Assembly (NCBI GenBank): GCA_017550645.1
Contig: JAFZOI010000036.1
Location: 186,001 to 250,000, forward strand
Origin: Oscillospiraceae bacterium
GTDB taxonomy: Bacteria > Bacillota > Clostridia > Oscillospirales > Oscillospiraceae
Length of the DNA: 64,000 nt
Direction: 5' to 3'
Shown here in pieces: positions 17,620-25,411 of the stretch; position 1 is the first letter of the stretch; each line of letters begins with the position of its first letter. Below the pieces are notes generated by a model, which was given only the letters and a program-made list of their open reading frames with translations, ran no database searches and was not told where the DNA came from. The position numbers and the translations under genes are program-made.

Positions 17620-19397
17620 TATTTGGCACCTCCGACTACGTTAATGGCGCCGAACTTGCACATCTGGGCGCACAGGCCGCAGGCGGTGCAGTTGGCTATG
17701 TCGACTATCTCCGCCTTGCCGTCGGCGAACTTCATGGCCGGGCAGGCGACGCGCATGCAGGCCTTGCAGCCCTTGCACTTGTCGGCGTCGATCTCGCAGT
17801 GCCTGCCGGCGCGGGCCTTGATGACCTCGCGCAGCAGAGCGCAGGGACGGCGGGTGATGATGACGAACGTGCCCTCGGTCGCAAGGGCGGCCTCGATGGC
17901 CTCGTCCATGGCCTTCTGGTCGATGGGATCGACGACCCTGATGCGCTCGGGAGCGAGCCCCGTCGCGGCGACCATCTTGTCGATGGAGATGGCGGGGACC
18001 TCGTAGCCCATGAGGCTTATCTCGGTGCCGGCGTTCTCCTGATGGCCGGTCATGGCGGTGATGGAGTTGTCGAGCAGCACGAGGCAGACATCGGCCTGCT
18101 GGTGTACGGCGTCCACGAGGCTGTTGAAGCCGCTGTGGAAGAACGTCGAGTCGCCGAGGATGCCGAAAGCCTTGCGGGTGTCGCCCTGCGCCTTGAGGGC
18201 GAGGGACAGACCGATGGGGATGGAGAAGCCGCTGCCCATGCAGATACCGGCGTCGAAGCCGAAGAACGGCGCGGAGGCGCCGAGCGCATAGCAGCCGATG
18301 TCGCCGACGGCGACGAGCTTGTCCTTATGCTTGCGCAGAGAATAATAGAAGCCTCTGTGCGGGCAGCCGGCGCAGAGCACGGGCGGACGGTTCGGCGCCT
18401 GGGCGGGGCTGGCGTAAGTCTCGTTCTCGCCGGGCAGGCCGAAGGCCTCGCGGATGCGGCTGGCGGAGAGCTCGCCCTGCGGGCCGAGCTCGGCCTTGCC
18501 GTGGCAGTTGATGCCCATGGCCTTGAGGGTGTTCTCGAGGTAGGGCTCGCCCTCCTCGATGACGATGATCTCATCGTACTTCGAGCAGAAGTCGCGTACG
18601 AGGTTCTCGGCTATCGGGTAGGTGATGCCGAGCTTGAGATAGCCGACGCCCTCGCCGAAGGCCTCGTGGGCATGCATGTAGTTGATGCCGGAGGCCACGA
18701 CGCCGAGCTTGGAGCCGGCATGCTCGACCTTATTGAGCGGAGAAGTCTCGGAATACTCGGCCAGAGCCCTGAGGTTCTCCTCGACCTTATAATGACGCAC
18801 GCGCGCGTGGGCGGGCAGCATCGAGAACTTGGCCGGATTGGACTCGTATTTCTTCGGGGCGACCTGCTTGCGCTCGCCGAGCTCGACTATGCTCTTGGAG
18901 TGGCAGACGCGGGTCGTCATGCGAAGCTCGACGACGAGATCGAACTGCTCGGAGATGTCGAACGCGGCCTTCGTGAAATCGAGGCACTCCTGCGAATCCG
19001 ACGGCTCGAGCATCGCCATGCGCGCATGCGGGGCATAGAGCCTGTTGTCCTGCTCGTTCTGCGAGCTGTGCGCGCCGGGGTCGTCGGCCGTGACGAGCAT
19101 AAGCCCGCCGTTGACGCCCGTATAGGCGACGGTGAACATCGGGTCGGTCGCAACGTTCATGCCGACGTGCTTCATCGCCGCGAAGGCGCGAAGCCCGCCG
19201 ATGGAGGCGCCGATGGCGATCTCGGTGGCTATCTTTTCATTGTTGGCCCACGTGGCGTACACGTCGTCCTTATACTGGGCCATGTTCTCCAGGATCTCTG
19301 TGCTGGGCGTGCCGGGGTACGCCGCCGCGACGGAGACGCCGGCCTCCCATGCGCCGCGGGCGACGGCCTCGTCGCCGCTCAAAAGCACTTTGGACAT
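17619..19397 (-). CDS. iorA: Indolepyruvate:ferredoxin oxidoreductase, alpha subunit
   Basis: This 592-residue subunit carries the thiamine-diphosphate site and the iron-sulfur domain. The N-terminal half (about 1-190) has the pyrimidine-binding domain, with A-A-Y-P-G-T-P-S-T-E and T-A-D-D-P-G-A-H-S-S-Q-N-E. The TPP pyrophosphate region lies at about 370-450 (G-D-S-T-F-F-H-S-G, L-D-N-S-I-T-A-M-T-G). The last 60 residues hold two 4Fe-4S ferredoxin motifs, C-K-G-C-K-A-C followed by C-P, and C-T-A-C-G-L-C-A-Q-M-C. All eight cysteines are present. The enzyme is cytoplasmic and oxygen-sensitive. It is the first gene of iorAB, behind its own promoter, with no neighbouring aminotransferase or phenylacetyl-CoA ligase. 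Confidence 0.96.
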   Translation of the reverse strand: MSKVLLSGDEAVARGAWEAGVSVAAAYPGTPSTEILENMAQYKDDVYATWANNEKIATEIAIGASIGGLRAFAAMKHVGMNVATDPMFTVAYTGVNGGLMLVTADDPGAHSSQNEQDNRLYAPHARMAMLEPSDSQECLDFTKAAFDISEQFDLVVELRMTTRVCHSKSIVELGERKQVAPKKYESNPAKFSMLPAHARVRHYKVEENLRALAEYSETSPLNKVEHAGSKLGVVASGINYMHAHEAFGEGVGYLKLGITYPIAENLVRDFCSKYDEIIVIEEGEPYLENTLKAMGINCHGKAELGPQGELSASRIREAFGLPGENETYASPAQAPNRPPVLCAGCPHRGFYYSLRKHKDKLVAVGDIGCYALGASAPFFGFDAGICMGSGFSIPIGLSLALKAQGDTRKAFGILGDSTFFHSGFNSLVDAVHQQADVCLVLLDNSITAMTGHQENAGTEISLMGYEVPAISIDKMVAATGLAPERIRVVDPIDQKAMDEAIEAALATEGTFVIITRRPCALLREVIKARAGRHCEIDADKCKGCKACMRVACPAMKFADGKAEIVDIANCTACGLCAQMCKFGAINVVGGAK

Positions 19398-19473
19398 TTT
19401 TACCTCACTCCCATTCCTTTATGCCGACGCGCCGTGCAGCGCGTCTTAATTTACATCCACAGTATTAAAAGTT

Positions 19474-19502
19474 ATTTTATCATACGCTTTCGCAAATTAC
19501 AA
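19474..19502 (-). promoter_or_regulatory. Promoter of iorAB
   Basis: TTGTAA (19502-19497) and TAAAAT (19479-19474) on the minus strand are separated by 17 bases. The iorA ATG lies about 70 bases downstream after a GGGAGTGAGG site. Confidence 0.65.
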
Positions 19503-19538
19503 CGTTAAAAATCGCTTTCCCGCGCTCCGCGGGTCCCT

Positions 19539-20663
19539 TCACTTGGCGAAGAGGCTCAGCAGGACGCCCGCAGCGACGGCGGAGCCGATGACGCCCGCGA
19601 CGTTCGGACCCATGGCGTGCATGAGCAGGAAGTTCGAGGGGTCCTCCTTCTGACCGACCTTCTGGGATACGCGCGCGGCCATCGGGACGGCGGAGACTCC
19701 CGCGCTGCCGATGAGGGGATTTATCTTCTCCTTGAGGAAGAGGTTCATGAACTTCGCGAGAAGGACGCCGCCGGCAGTCCCGAAGGAGAAGGCCACGACG
19801 CCGAGCACGATGATGAGCAGCGTCTCGAGGCGGAGGAACTTGTCCGCGACGGCGGACGCGCCGACCGAGAGGCCGAGCAGTATCGTCACGATGTTGCAGA
19901 GAGAATTCGACGCCGTCTCGGAAAGGCGGGCCGTCAGGCCGCTCTCCTTGAAGAGGTTGCCGAGCATGAGCATGCCGACGAGGGGGATGGCGTCGGGAAC
20001 GATGATGGAGACGATGATCGTGCAGACTATCGGGAAGAGTATCTTTTCCTTCTTACTGACGGGGCGGAGCTGTTTCATCTTGATCGCGCGCTCCTGCTTG
20101 GTCGTGAGAAGGCGCATGATGGGCGGCTGGATGACCGGGACGAGCGCCATGTACGAATACGCCGCAATGGCGACGGGGCCGAGCCTGTGCGGGGCGAGCA
20201 GCGTCGTCACGAGGATTGCCGTCGGGCCGTCGGCGCCGCCGATGATGCCTATCGAGCCCGCCTCCTGCGCCGTGAAGCCGAGGAGTATAGCGCCGATGAA
20301 CGTCACGAAGATGCCAAGCTGAGCGGACGCGCCGAGCAGAAGCGATTTCGGGTTGGCTATCAGGGGGCCGAAGTCCGTCATCGCGCCTATGCCCATGAAT
20401 ATCAGCGGAGGCAGTATCCCCCATCTGTTGAGCTTATAGAAATAATAGAGAAGGCCCGTGCCCTCCTCCTCGTTGAAGACCGCCGAGCCGAAGAGGTTGC
20501 TCAGGAGCATGCCCATCGCTATCGGAATAAGCAGCAGCGGCTCGAAGCCCTTGGCTATCGCCAGATACAGCAGGACGCACGCGACGATTATCATGATGAG
20601 GTTGCGCCAGTCGAACATGGCGATACCGGTGCTCTGCGCAAAGCGCACTATCGCGTCTATCAT
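19539..20663 (-). CDS. Na+-transporting carboxylic-acid decarboxylase, beta subunit (OadB/MmdB/GcdB family)
   Basis: The beta subunit of Na+-pump decarboxylases is the membrane component that decarboxylates a carboxybiotin and drives Na+ export. This 374-residue polytopic protein has about ten or eleven membrane segments. It carries the invariant G-G-A-D-G-P-T-A-I motif with the Na+/carboxybiotin-site Asp near residue 145. It ends with the conserved M-A-R-V-S-Q and [12 protein letters not shown] segments. The substrate (oxaloacetate, methylmalonyl-CoA, glutaconyl-CoA or malonate) is set by an alpha subunit not encoded nearby. The ATG overlaps the stop of the preceding OadG-like gene in an ATGA arrangement, so the pair is coupled. 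Confidence 0.93.
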   Translation of the reverse strand: MIDAIVRFAQSTGIAMFDWRNLIMIIVACVLLYLAIAKGFEPLLLIPIAMGMLLSNLFGSAVFNEEEGTGLLYYFYKLNRWGILPPLIFMGIGAMTDFGPLIANPKSLLLGASAQLGIFVTFIGAILLGFTAQEAGSIGIIGGADGPTAILVTTLLAPHRLGPVAIAAYSYMALVPVIQPPIMRLLTTKQERAIKMKQLRPVSKKEKILFPIVCTIIVSIIVPDAIPLVGMLMLGNLFKESGLTARLSETASNSLCNIVTILLGLSVGASAVADKFLRLETLLIIVLGVVAFSFGTAGGVLLAKFMNLFLKEKINPLIGSAGVSAVPMAARVSQKVGQKEDPSNFLLMHAMGPNVAGVIGSAVAAGVLLSLFAK

Positions 20664-21097
20664 TGCGCCGCCTCCTTCTTTTCAAGGACGGCAAGCACGT
20701 CTCCGACGTTGACGGAGTCGCCCGCCTTGACCTTTATCTGCGTTACCTTGCCGGCTTCCGCGGCGCAGACGCCGCTCTCGCCCTGCGGGCCGCTAACCGT
20801 CGCGAGCAGGTCGCCCTGCGCGGCGGTCTTCCCTGCCGCGGCGGCGACGGAGACGACGCTCCCGGCGACGGGGCTCGTCACGAGCAGCACGGATCTCCCG
20901 GCTGCTCTCGCCTCGGCGCTCTCCATGAGCTTGTGCATGATCTTGATGACTATCATGATGAGCGTAAGGACGACGATGCAGGTAAGTATGCCGAGCACCA
21001 TGATGATGAGCGAACCGCCGAGCTTCTCGCCTATGCCCATTTGCGCGAGGATCTCCGGGTCCTTGAATCTCTCTATGACGCCGAGCGATTTGTCCAA
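20660..21097 (-). CDS. OadG-like membrane subunit fused to a biotinyl-like domain that lacks the biotin lysine
   Basis: The 145-residue protein joins an OadG/MmdD-type anchor (membrane helix about 28-53, then a short charged stretch) to a biotinyl/lipoyl-like beta-barrel at about 74-138. The barrel is well preserved: S-P-V-A-G-S-V-V at one end and [13 protein letters not shown] at the other. Where biotin carriers have E-A-M-K-M, this protein reads S-G-P-Q-G (residues 102-106). The spacing is unchanged and the acceptor lysine is replaced by Gln105 (codon at 20783-20785). Carboxybiotin cannot form there. The TTG at 21097 is chosen because GGGAGGGAG lies seven bases upstream and no better start exists. 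The gene is coupled to oadB. Confidence 0.85.
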   Translation of the reverse strand: MDKSLGVIERFKDPEILAQMGIGEKLGGSLIIMVLGILTCIVVLTLIMIVIKIMHKLMESAEARAAGRSVLLVTSPVAGSVVSVAAAAGKTAAQGDLLATVSGPQGESGVCAAEAGKVTQIKVKAGDSVNVGDVLAVLEKKEAAQ

Positions 21098-21179
21098 GAA
21101 AGCTCCCTCCCGATGCCGAAATGCAACGCGAGTCCGCTCGCGGGCCCGCGTTATAGCTCTCTTAAAGTTATTAAAAAGA

Positions 21180-21208
21180 ATGATATACCCGTAATCGGTC
21201 AGCGTCAA
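21180..21208 (-). promoter_or_regulatory. Promoter of the OadG-like/oadB operon
   Basis: TTGACG (21208-21203) and TATCAT (21185-21180) on the minus strand are 17 bases apart. The leader to the TTG start at 21097 is about 75 bases. Confidence 0.7.
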
Positions 21209-21265
21209 GCGGATAATAAAACAAAGTTTATTTTCCGTGGCTGCATGATTTTTGCATATTTGAAC

Positions 21266-21303
21266 GAAAAAATACGTGAAGCAGGCCGCTTCGCGTATTT
21301 TTA
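21266..21303 (-). terminator. Terminator of the M20 peptidase gene
   Basis: An A/T-rich 14-bp imperfect stem (21269-21282 with 21288-21301, one mismatch or wobble) is flanked by A and T runs, just downstream of the peptidase stop on the minus strand. Confidence 0.65.
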
Positions 21304-21317
21304 TATCCGTTTCGGGC

Positions 21318-22721
21318 TTATTTGCCGCATATCGCCGCGATGGCGCGGGCATATATGCGTACCGCCTTGAGCGCGTCCTCGACGCTCATGCGTTCGTTGT
21401 TGCCGTGGATGTTGGACTCGAAGCCCGGGAAGGTCGGCCCGAAAGCGACGCCGCCCTCGATATCGTGGACGTAGGTCCCGCCGCCGGTATAGCAGCAGCG
21501 GCCCTCCTCTCCCGTGACCTCCTCGTAGCAGCGCAGCAGCGTGCGGACGAACTCGCCCTCGCCGGGGGTGTTGTGCGGAGCGGAGAAATCCGCCTTCGCG
21601 GAAAAGCCCTCGTTTTCGAGCTTGGCAAGGACGGGCTTAACGCAGTTATCCTCCGTCGCGCAGATGGGCATGCGGCTGTCCAGCGTGCATTCGACGCCCG
21701 CCCCGTCCAGCTTGAGGATGGAGAGCACCATCGTCAGGCGGCCGGAGACCTCGTCGGCCATGTCCACGCCGAGCGCCGCGCCGTTGCAGTCGGCGGCGGG
21801 AAAGAGCTTTGCGATAGAGCGGACAGCCCGCGTCGAGGGGCAGTCTGCCAGCGGAAGCGCGGCGAGCAGCTCGGCCAGCGCCGTAATGCCGTTGACGCCC
21901 GTCTCGGGTACGCTGGCATGGCAGGAGAGGCCCGAGACGGAGAGCTTCACTCCCCCGCCGGCCGTCTCCGTCTTATACGTTACCTTAAGATCGGCGGCTC
22001 TCTTTTCGCAGACCTCTCGGACCGTCTTTTCATCAAGGCCGAGGACGACGGCCTCCGCGTCGGAGGGCAGGACGTTGAACCTGAAGCCGCCGGAGAAGCT
22101 CTCCACGCGCGGCAGAGCCTTCTGCTCATCCCACGCGGCGGAGAAAAAGCCGTGCATATGGCCCTTCTCGACGTTGTAGAGCGGAAAATCCGCGTCGGGC
22201 GAGAAGGTGTTCGGCGCGTTCTTTTCGACCGCGAAGTAATGCGGCAGATCGCGCATGCCGGATTCCTCGTCCGTCCCCATGATGAGGCCGACCGAGCCCT
22301 TGAGCGGCAAGCCGAGCTCCTTGACGCAGCGCATCGCGTAGAGCGCAATGACCAGCGGGCCCTTGTCGTCGCTGACGCCGCGGCCGTAGAGCATGCCGTC
22401 TCTCTCGACGAGCTCGAAGGGGTCGGTCTCCCAGCCCTCGCCGACGTCGACGACGTCCAGATGCGCGAGCATGTCGAGCAGGCGTTCGCCCTCGCCGAAC
22501 GACGCGCAGGCGGCGGCGTGATCGTAATCGCGGACGGCGAAGCCCATGCCGCGGCACATCTCGATCGCCTTGTCGAGCGCGGCGGCCGGGCCCTTTCCGA
22601 AGGGCGCGCCGGGCTCCGCTTCGCCGACGACGCTGCGTATACTGACGAGCTTTGCGATATCGGCCTTCATCTCGCCGACGTGCGAAGCCGTCCATTCGTC
22701 TATCCTGCGTCCTGTATCCAT
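21318..22721 (-). CDS. M20-family dipeptidase (PepV/Sapep-like)
   Basis: This 467-residue cytoplasmic metallopeptidase has the M20 ligands: H-L-D-V-V near residue 87 (His ligand with its catalytic Asp), S-D-D-K-G near 119 (bridging Asp), and T-D-E-E-S-G near 153 (catalytic Glu and metal Glu). A lid or dimerisation domain follows at about 180-370, and the terminal His ligand lies in the last quarter. Size and motif context fit PepV-type dipeptidases, which free amino acids from dipeptides with a free N-terminus. The ATG at 22721 has an AAAGGA site. It lies 25 bases after a small DUF6514-like gene on the same strand, and is followed by its own terminator. Confidence 0.9.
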   Translation of the reverse strand: MDTGRRIDEWTASHVGEMKADIAKLVSIRSVVGEAEPGAPFGKGPAAALDKAIEMCRGMGFAVRDYDHAAACASFGEGERLLDMLAHLDVVDVGEGWETDPFELVERDGMLYGRGVSDDKGPLVIALYAMRCVKELGLPLKGSVGLIMGTDEESGMRDLPHYFAVEKNAPNTFSPDADFPLYNVEKGHMHGFFSAAWDEQKALPRVESFSGGFRFNVLPSDAEAVVLGLDEKTVREVCEKRAADLKVTYKTETAGGGVKLSVSGLSCHASVPETGVNGITALAELLAALPLADCPSTRAVRSIAKLFPAADCNGAALGVDMADEVSGRLTMVLSILKLDGAGVECTLDSRMPICATEDNCVKPVLAKLENEGFSAKADFSAPHNTPGEGEFVRTLLRCYEEVTGEEGRCCYTGGGTYVHDIEGGVAFGPTFPGFESNIHGNNERMSVEDALKAVRIYARAIAAICGK

Positions 22722-22746
22722 GTCTATCGATCCTTTTTTTATTTAT

Positions 22747-22950
22747 TTACGGAAGGAAATCCGTTATGACGTCGAGCATATGTACCAGCTCAAGCCCCTC
22801 CTCGTTCATGAGGGCGCAGAGCCCGCCTACCGCCTCGCGGTCCGGGGAGATGTCATCGGCCTTCGCCACGGAGACGAACGCCTCTATCCCCCACGTCGTC
22901 CCGTTCTCGTTCTCGCTCCGGCACAGACGGTACAGCACTTTTTCTGCCAT
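22747..22950 (-). CDS. Small DUF6514-like protein
   Basis: This 67-residue protein opens with a beta-strand pattern (K-V-L-Y-R-L) and has a W-G-I-E motif near residue 20. It ends L-V-H-M-L-D-V-I-T-D-F-L. The order of a Y-x-L strand, a (Y/W)-G-I-E strand, a short helix and a terminal H-(L/M)-x-D-(I/V) helix matches my memory of the clostridial DUF6514 family, whose function is unknown; this match is not verified. The ATG at 22950 is favoured over a GTG three codons earlier because GGGAGTG lies eight bases ahead of it. It is probably co-transcribed with the downstream M20 peptidase. Confidence 0.6.
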   Translation of the reverse strand: MAEKVLYRLCRSENENGTTWGIEAFVSVAKADDISPDREAVGGLCALMNEEGLELVHMLDVITDFLP

Positions 22951-22984
22951 TATGATCACTCCCGCGATTATTTTTTGCCCTAAA

Positions 22985-23145
22985 GTAACCGCTGATCAAA
23001 TCGACGTGCGCAGATCATCGAGCGGATTTTTCGTCCGGCGAAGACGAATAATCGCAGGAATACTTTGTGTATTTCAAGTTTTTGAGGCAAAGCCGGGCGG
23101 GAAATAAGCCGACAAGATGTGTGCGGCGATTTGATCATCGGTTAC
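22985..23145. repeat. 161-bp MITE-like element with 19-bp terminal inverted repeats
   Basis: The ends 22985-23003 and 23127-23145 are inverted copies that agree at 18 of 19 positions. The interior has no open reading frame and contains a smaller palindrome (CGTC...GACG near 23032-23046). It occupies most of the 299-base gap between the HIRAN gene and the DUF6514-like gene. No clear target-site duplication is visible. It could be a miniature inverted-repeat transposable element or another dispersed intergenic repeat. Confidence 0.55.
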
Positions 23146-23249
23146 CAAAAGGGAAAAGCCCGTCGATAGTAACACGGGACCTGCCCGGTGGCAAGAAAAA
23201 TCAGTCGCGAAATTCGACATAATTTTACATATTATGTTTTTATGTTATC

Positions 23250-23822
23250 TTATTCGTCCACCGAAACGGTGATGAACGGGGCCGTTTTGCCCGCCTCGAC
23301 GGAGACTGTGCAGCAACGGAGCTCCACGCCTGCGTCCAGCAGGGCGGCTATATCGGCGTTGAGCGCGCGGGGGACGTAGCCTATCTTTTCTCCGGCTGCA
23401 TTGTCGATGCGGACGGCGAGCGCGTCATGGGGATTTTCCGGCTCGCGGACGAGCTCAAGCGCGTCGCCCTGTCTCACGGACGAGGCCGCCTCCGGATCGC
23501 AGTATGAGGTCCCGGCGGCGGTCGTCACGAGAAGCGGCCTCGGCTGGCCCACTTTGGGCAGCAGAGGCGAGCGCGGGCGCAGCGCGGAGAGGCGGTTGAA
23601 AAGCCTTGTGCGCTCCGTTCCTTTCGCGTCCGACGCGAGCCGCCACACCGCGCGGAAATCGCGCGGGGAAAGCTTCTCCCCCGCTCTCGCGTCGAGAAGC
23701 GTCAAAAGGAGCCTGCCCGTATTAGGTGGCTCGGGCGATCTCGAGAGCGCTTTTATGCGGGCAAGAGTCCCCCTCGCGTCGCCGCGCTGGGCGAGCTCCA
23801 GCGCCTCGTCGAATACGGTCAT
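23250..23822 (-). CDS. HIRAN-domain protein
   Basis: The 190-residue protein has a helical N-terminal part (about 1-85, Arg/Ala/Leu-rich) and a HIRAN domain at about 100-175. The domain has the typical L-x-L-x-R-E-P-x-N-x-x-D strand-turn (L-V-R-E-P-E-N-P-H-D-A-L-A-V) followed by I-G-Y-V-P-R. HIRAN domains bind ends or 3'-hydroxyls of single-stranded DNA in HLTF-type proteins. Stand-alone bacterial ones are common and uncharacterised. The ATG at 23822 overlaps the XdhC stop in an ATGA junction, which sets the start; the frame continues upstream only as non-genic sequence inside xdhC. Confidence 0.85.
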   Translation of the reverse strand: MTVFDEALELAQRGDARGTLARIKALSRSPEPPNTGRLLLTLLDARAGEKLSPRDFRAVWRLASDAKGTERTRLFNRLSALRPRSPLLPKVGQPRPLLVTTAAGTSYCDPEAASSVRQGDALELVREPENPHDALAVRIDNAAGEKIGYVPRALNADIAALLDAGVELRCCTVSVEAGKTAPFITVSVDE

Positions 23823-24820
23823 CGGCTCTCGCCGACGCGCTCGGCGCGGAATCTGATCATCTCGGCCGCGACGCTTATGGCGATCTCGGCGGGCGTCTCG
23901 GCGCCTATATCGAGCCCGATGGGCGTATGCACGCGGGCGAAGTCCTCCTCGGTATAGCCCTTTTCGGCAAATAGGCGCGCCTTCGTCGCGGCGATCTTGC
24001 GGCGGCTGCCGATGCAGCCTATGTAAGCCGCCGGCGTCGCGAGCGCATGCGCAATGACCTCGTAGTCGAAGCCGTGGCCGCGCGTCATGATGACGACGTT
24101 GTCGCGCGGGCCTATCCGGATGCGCTCGCCTATGGCGGAAAAGTCCCCGAGCACGAGGCCGAACGCAGTCGGGAAAAGCTCCCGCGTCGCGAAGTCGGGC
24201 CTGTCCTCGAATACGATGCAGCGGAAACCCACGTGCTCGAGCACGGGGACGAGCTCCCGCGCGACGTGCCCGCCGCCGAAAACGTACGTCACGCCCGCGA
24301 GCGATATGGGCTCGACGTAGAATTCGTCCGTGAGCACGGCGCCGCTGGCGAGCAGCGGGCGGACCTTCTCGGCGTCGAGCTCCGGGGCGAAGCGGAGCTT
24401 CCCGCCGCGCCAGACCCCGACGGAAGTGAACTCTCCGCCCTCGCGCGCGCGGACGAGCCATGCGTCCTCGCCGAGCTCGAGCGCTTCCCGCAGGCACTTG
24501 AAGGGCTCGATGGCATCGGGCGCGATGAGCTGGAAATACACCGTCACGTCGCCGCCGCAGATCATGCCGAGGTCTTCGACGTCGTTTTTGGCGAGGATGT
24601 AGGCGTGCGAGCCGCCCTTGCCCTCGGCGAGCATCTCGAGCGCCTTCTTCTGCGCCTCGAATTCGACTCTGCCGCCGCCTATCGTCCCGACGGAGGTCCC
24701 GTCCGCCGTGACAGCCATCATGGCGCCGGCCCCGCGCGGCACCGAGCCGGACGACGCCGTCACCGATACGAGCATCAGGGGGACGCCCGCCGTTATTATC
24801 CTGTCGAGTATTTTTCTCAT
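23819..24820 (-). CDS. XdhC/CoxF-family protein (molybdenum hydroxylase maturation)
   Basis: The 333-residue protein has the two XdhC domains. The N-terminal one (about 1-100) carries G-S-V-P-R-G-A-G-A-M-M and the G-T-I-G-G-G-x-V-E-F motif. The C-terminal Rossmann domain (about 170-325) carries F-G-G-G-H-V-A-R-E and I-M-T-R-G-H, then I-G-C-I-G-S-R-R-K. XdhC binds molybdenum cofactor, promotes its sulfuration and inserts it into xanthine dehydrogenase-type enzymes. No molybdenum hydroxylase, molybdopterin or selenium gene is present in the window, so the client is unknown. It is coupled to a HIRAN-domain gene by an ATGA overlap, an unusual partner. Confidence 0.9.
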   Translation of the reverse strand: MRKILDRIITAGVPLMLVSVTASSGSVPRGAGAMMAVTADGTSVGTIGGGRVEFEAQKKALEMLAEGKGGSHAYILAKNDVEDLGMICGGDVTVYFQLIAPDAIEPFKCLREALELGEDAWLVRAREGGEFTSVGVWRGGKLRFAPELDAEKVRPLLASGAVLTDEFYVEPISLAGVTYVFGGGHVARELVPVLEHVGFRCIVFEDRPDFATRELFPTAFGLVLGDFSAIGERIRIGPRDNVVIMTRGHGFDYEVIAHALATPAAYIGCIGSRRKIAATKARLFAEKGYTEEDFARVHTPIGLDIGAETPAEIAISVAAEMIRFRAERVGESR

Positions 24821-24877
24821 TCTTTCAGCTCCCTGCCCGCGCGCCGGAGCGCGCCGTGTTCCGCAAATAATAAACGC

Positions 24878-24899
24878 GGCGGGGCATGAACGCCCCGCC
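24878..24899 (-). terminator. Hairpin terminator after the P-loop gene
   Basis: A perfect 8-bp GC stem (24878-24885 with 24892-24899) closes an ATGAAC loop. On the minus strand it is followed by GCGTTTATTATT, a weak U-tract. Confidence 0.6.
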
Positions 24900-24913
24900 T
24901 GCCTTCCCTTTAT

Positions 24914-25327
24914 TTATTCGAAATACTTCTTCATGCCCTCGGTGGCGTTGGAGACGTCCTCGCTGATGGTGATGAAGAAAAATATGTTCTCTTTCTCGGA
25001 AAACGCGGAGAGCCAGTCAAGGAATTTCTCTGTCTCCGCCGTGTCCTTGGTGCCGACGAGCTTATAAAGGCTGTCTATGAATATGGTCGAAACGTCGTAA
25101 TTGCCGGCGTGCAGTCCGCTTATGAAGCCTTTGAGGAACTCGAAGGTCCCTATGCTGTAATCGCTGGCGAAGATGAGCCTTGCCTCATAGGGTATCTCGT
25201 AAGTGAGGGAACGGTCCTTCTCGATAACGTATACGCTTCCCTTGTCCTCCGCGACGGCCTTCTTTACCAGTTCGACCAGCCGCTTCGTCTTCCCCGAGCC
25301 CTTCAGGCCCATCATTACCTTAACCAA
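24914..25327 (-). CDS. Small P-loop ATPase of unknown function
   Basis: The 137-residue protein has a Walker A motif at residues 7-14 (G-L-K-G-S-G-K-T). A Walker B-like strand ends in Asp near residue 88 (S-T-I-F-I-D-S-L), and a sensor-like F-F-F-I-T-I-S lies near 116. The single-domain RecA-like core is short and lacks nucleic-acid-binding extensions, so it may be a small regulatory or twitching-type ATPase. I cannot name it further. The start is a TTG at 25327 with AAGGAG 11 bases upstream. It has its own promoter and terminator and stands as a single-gene unit between XdhC and pgi. Confidence 0.78.
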   Translation of the reverse strand: MVKVMMGLKGSGKTKRLVELVKKAVAEDKGSVYVIEKDRSLTYEIPYEARLIFASDYSIGTFEFLKGFISGLHAGNYDVSTIFIDSLYKLVGTKDTAETEKFLDWLSAFSEKENIFFFITISEDVSNATEGMKKYFE

Positions 25328-25366
25328 CTTTGACCACGCTCCTTTGCAAGTATTTCTTCTTTTTCT

Positions 25367-25395
25367 ATAATACCATCCCGAACGTGATTGTTCAA
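25367..25395 (-). promoter_or_regulatory. Promoter of the P-loop ATPase gene
   Basis: TTGAAC (25395-25390) and TATTAT (25372-25367) on the minus strand are spaced by 17 bases, 40 bases ahead of the TTG start codon. Confidence 0.65.
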
Positions 25396-25411
25396 CACCG
25401 GTTTTGAAATA

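Noticed and set aside
21098-21352. Long N-terminal extension of the OadG-like protein
   Set aside because: It spans the predicted promoter and reads as non-membrane, low-similarity sequence; the TTG at 21097 has a strong ribosome site.
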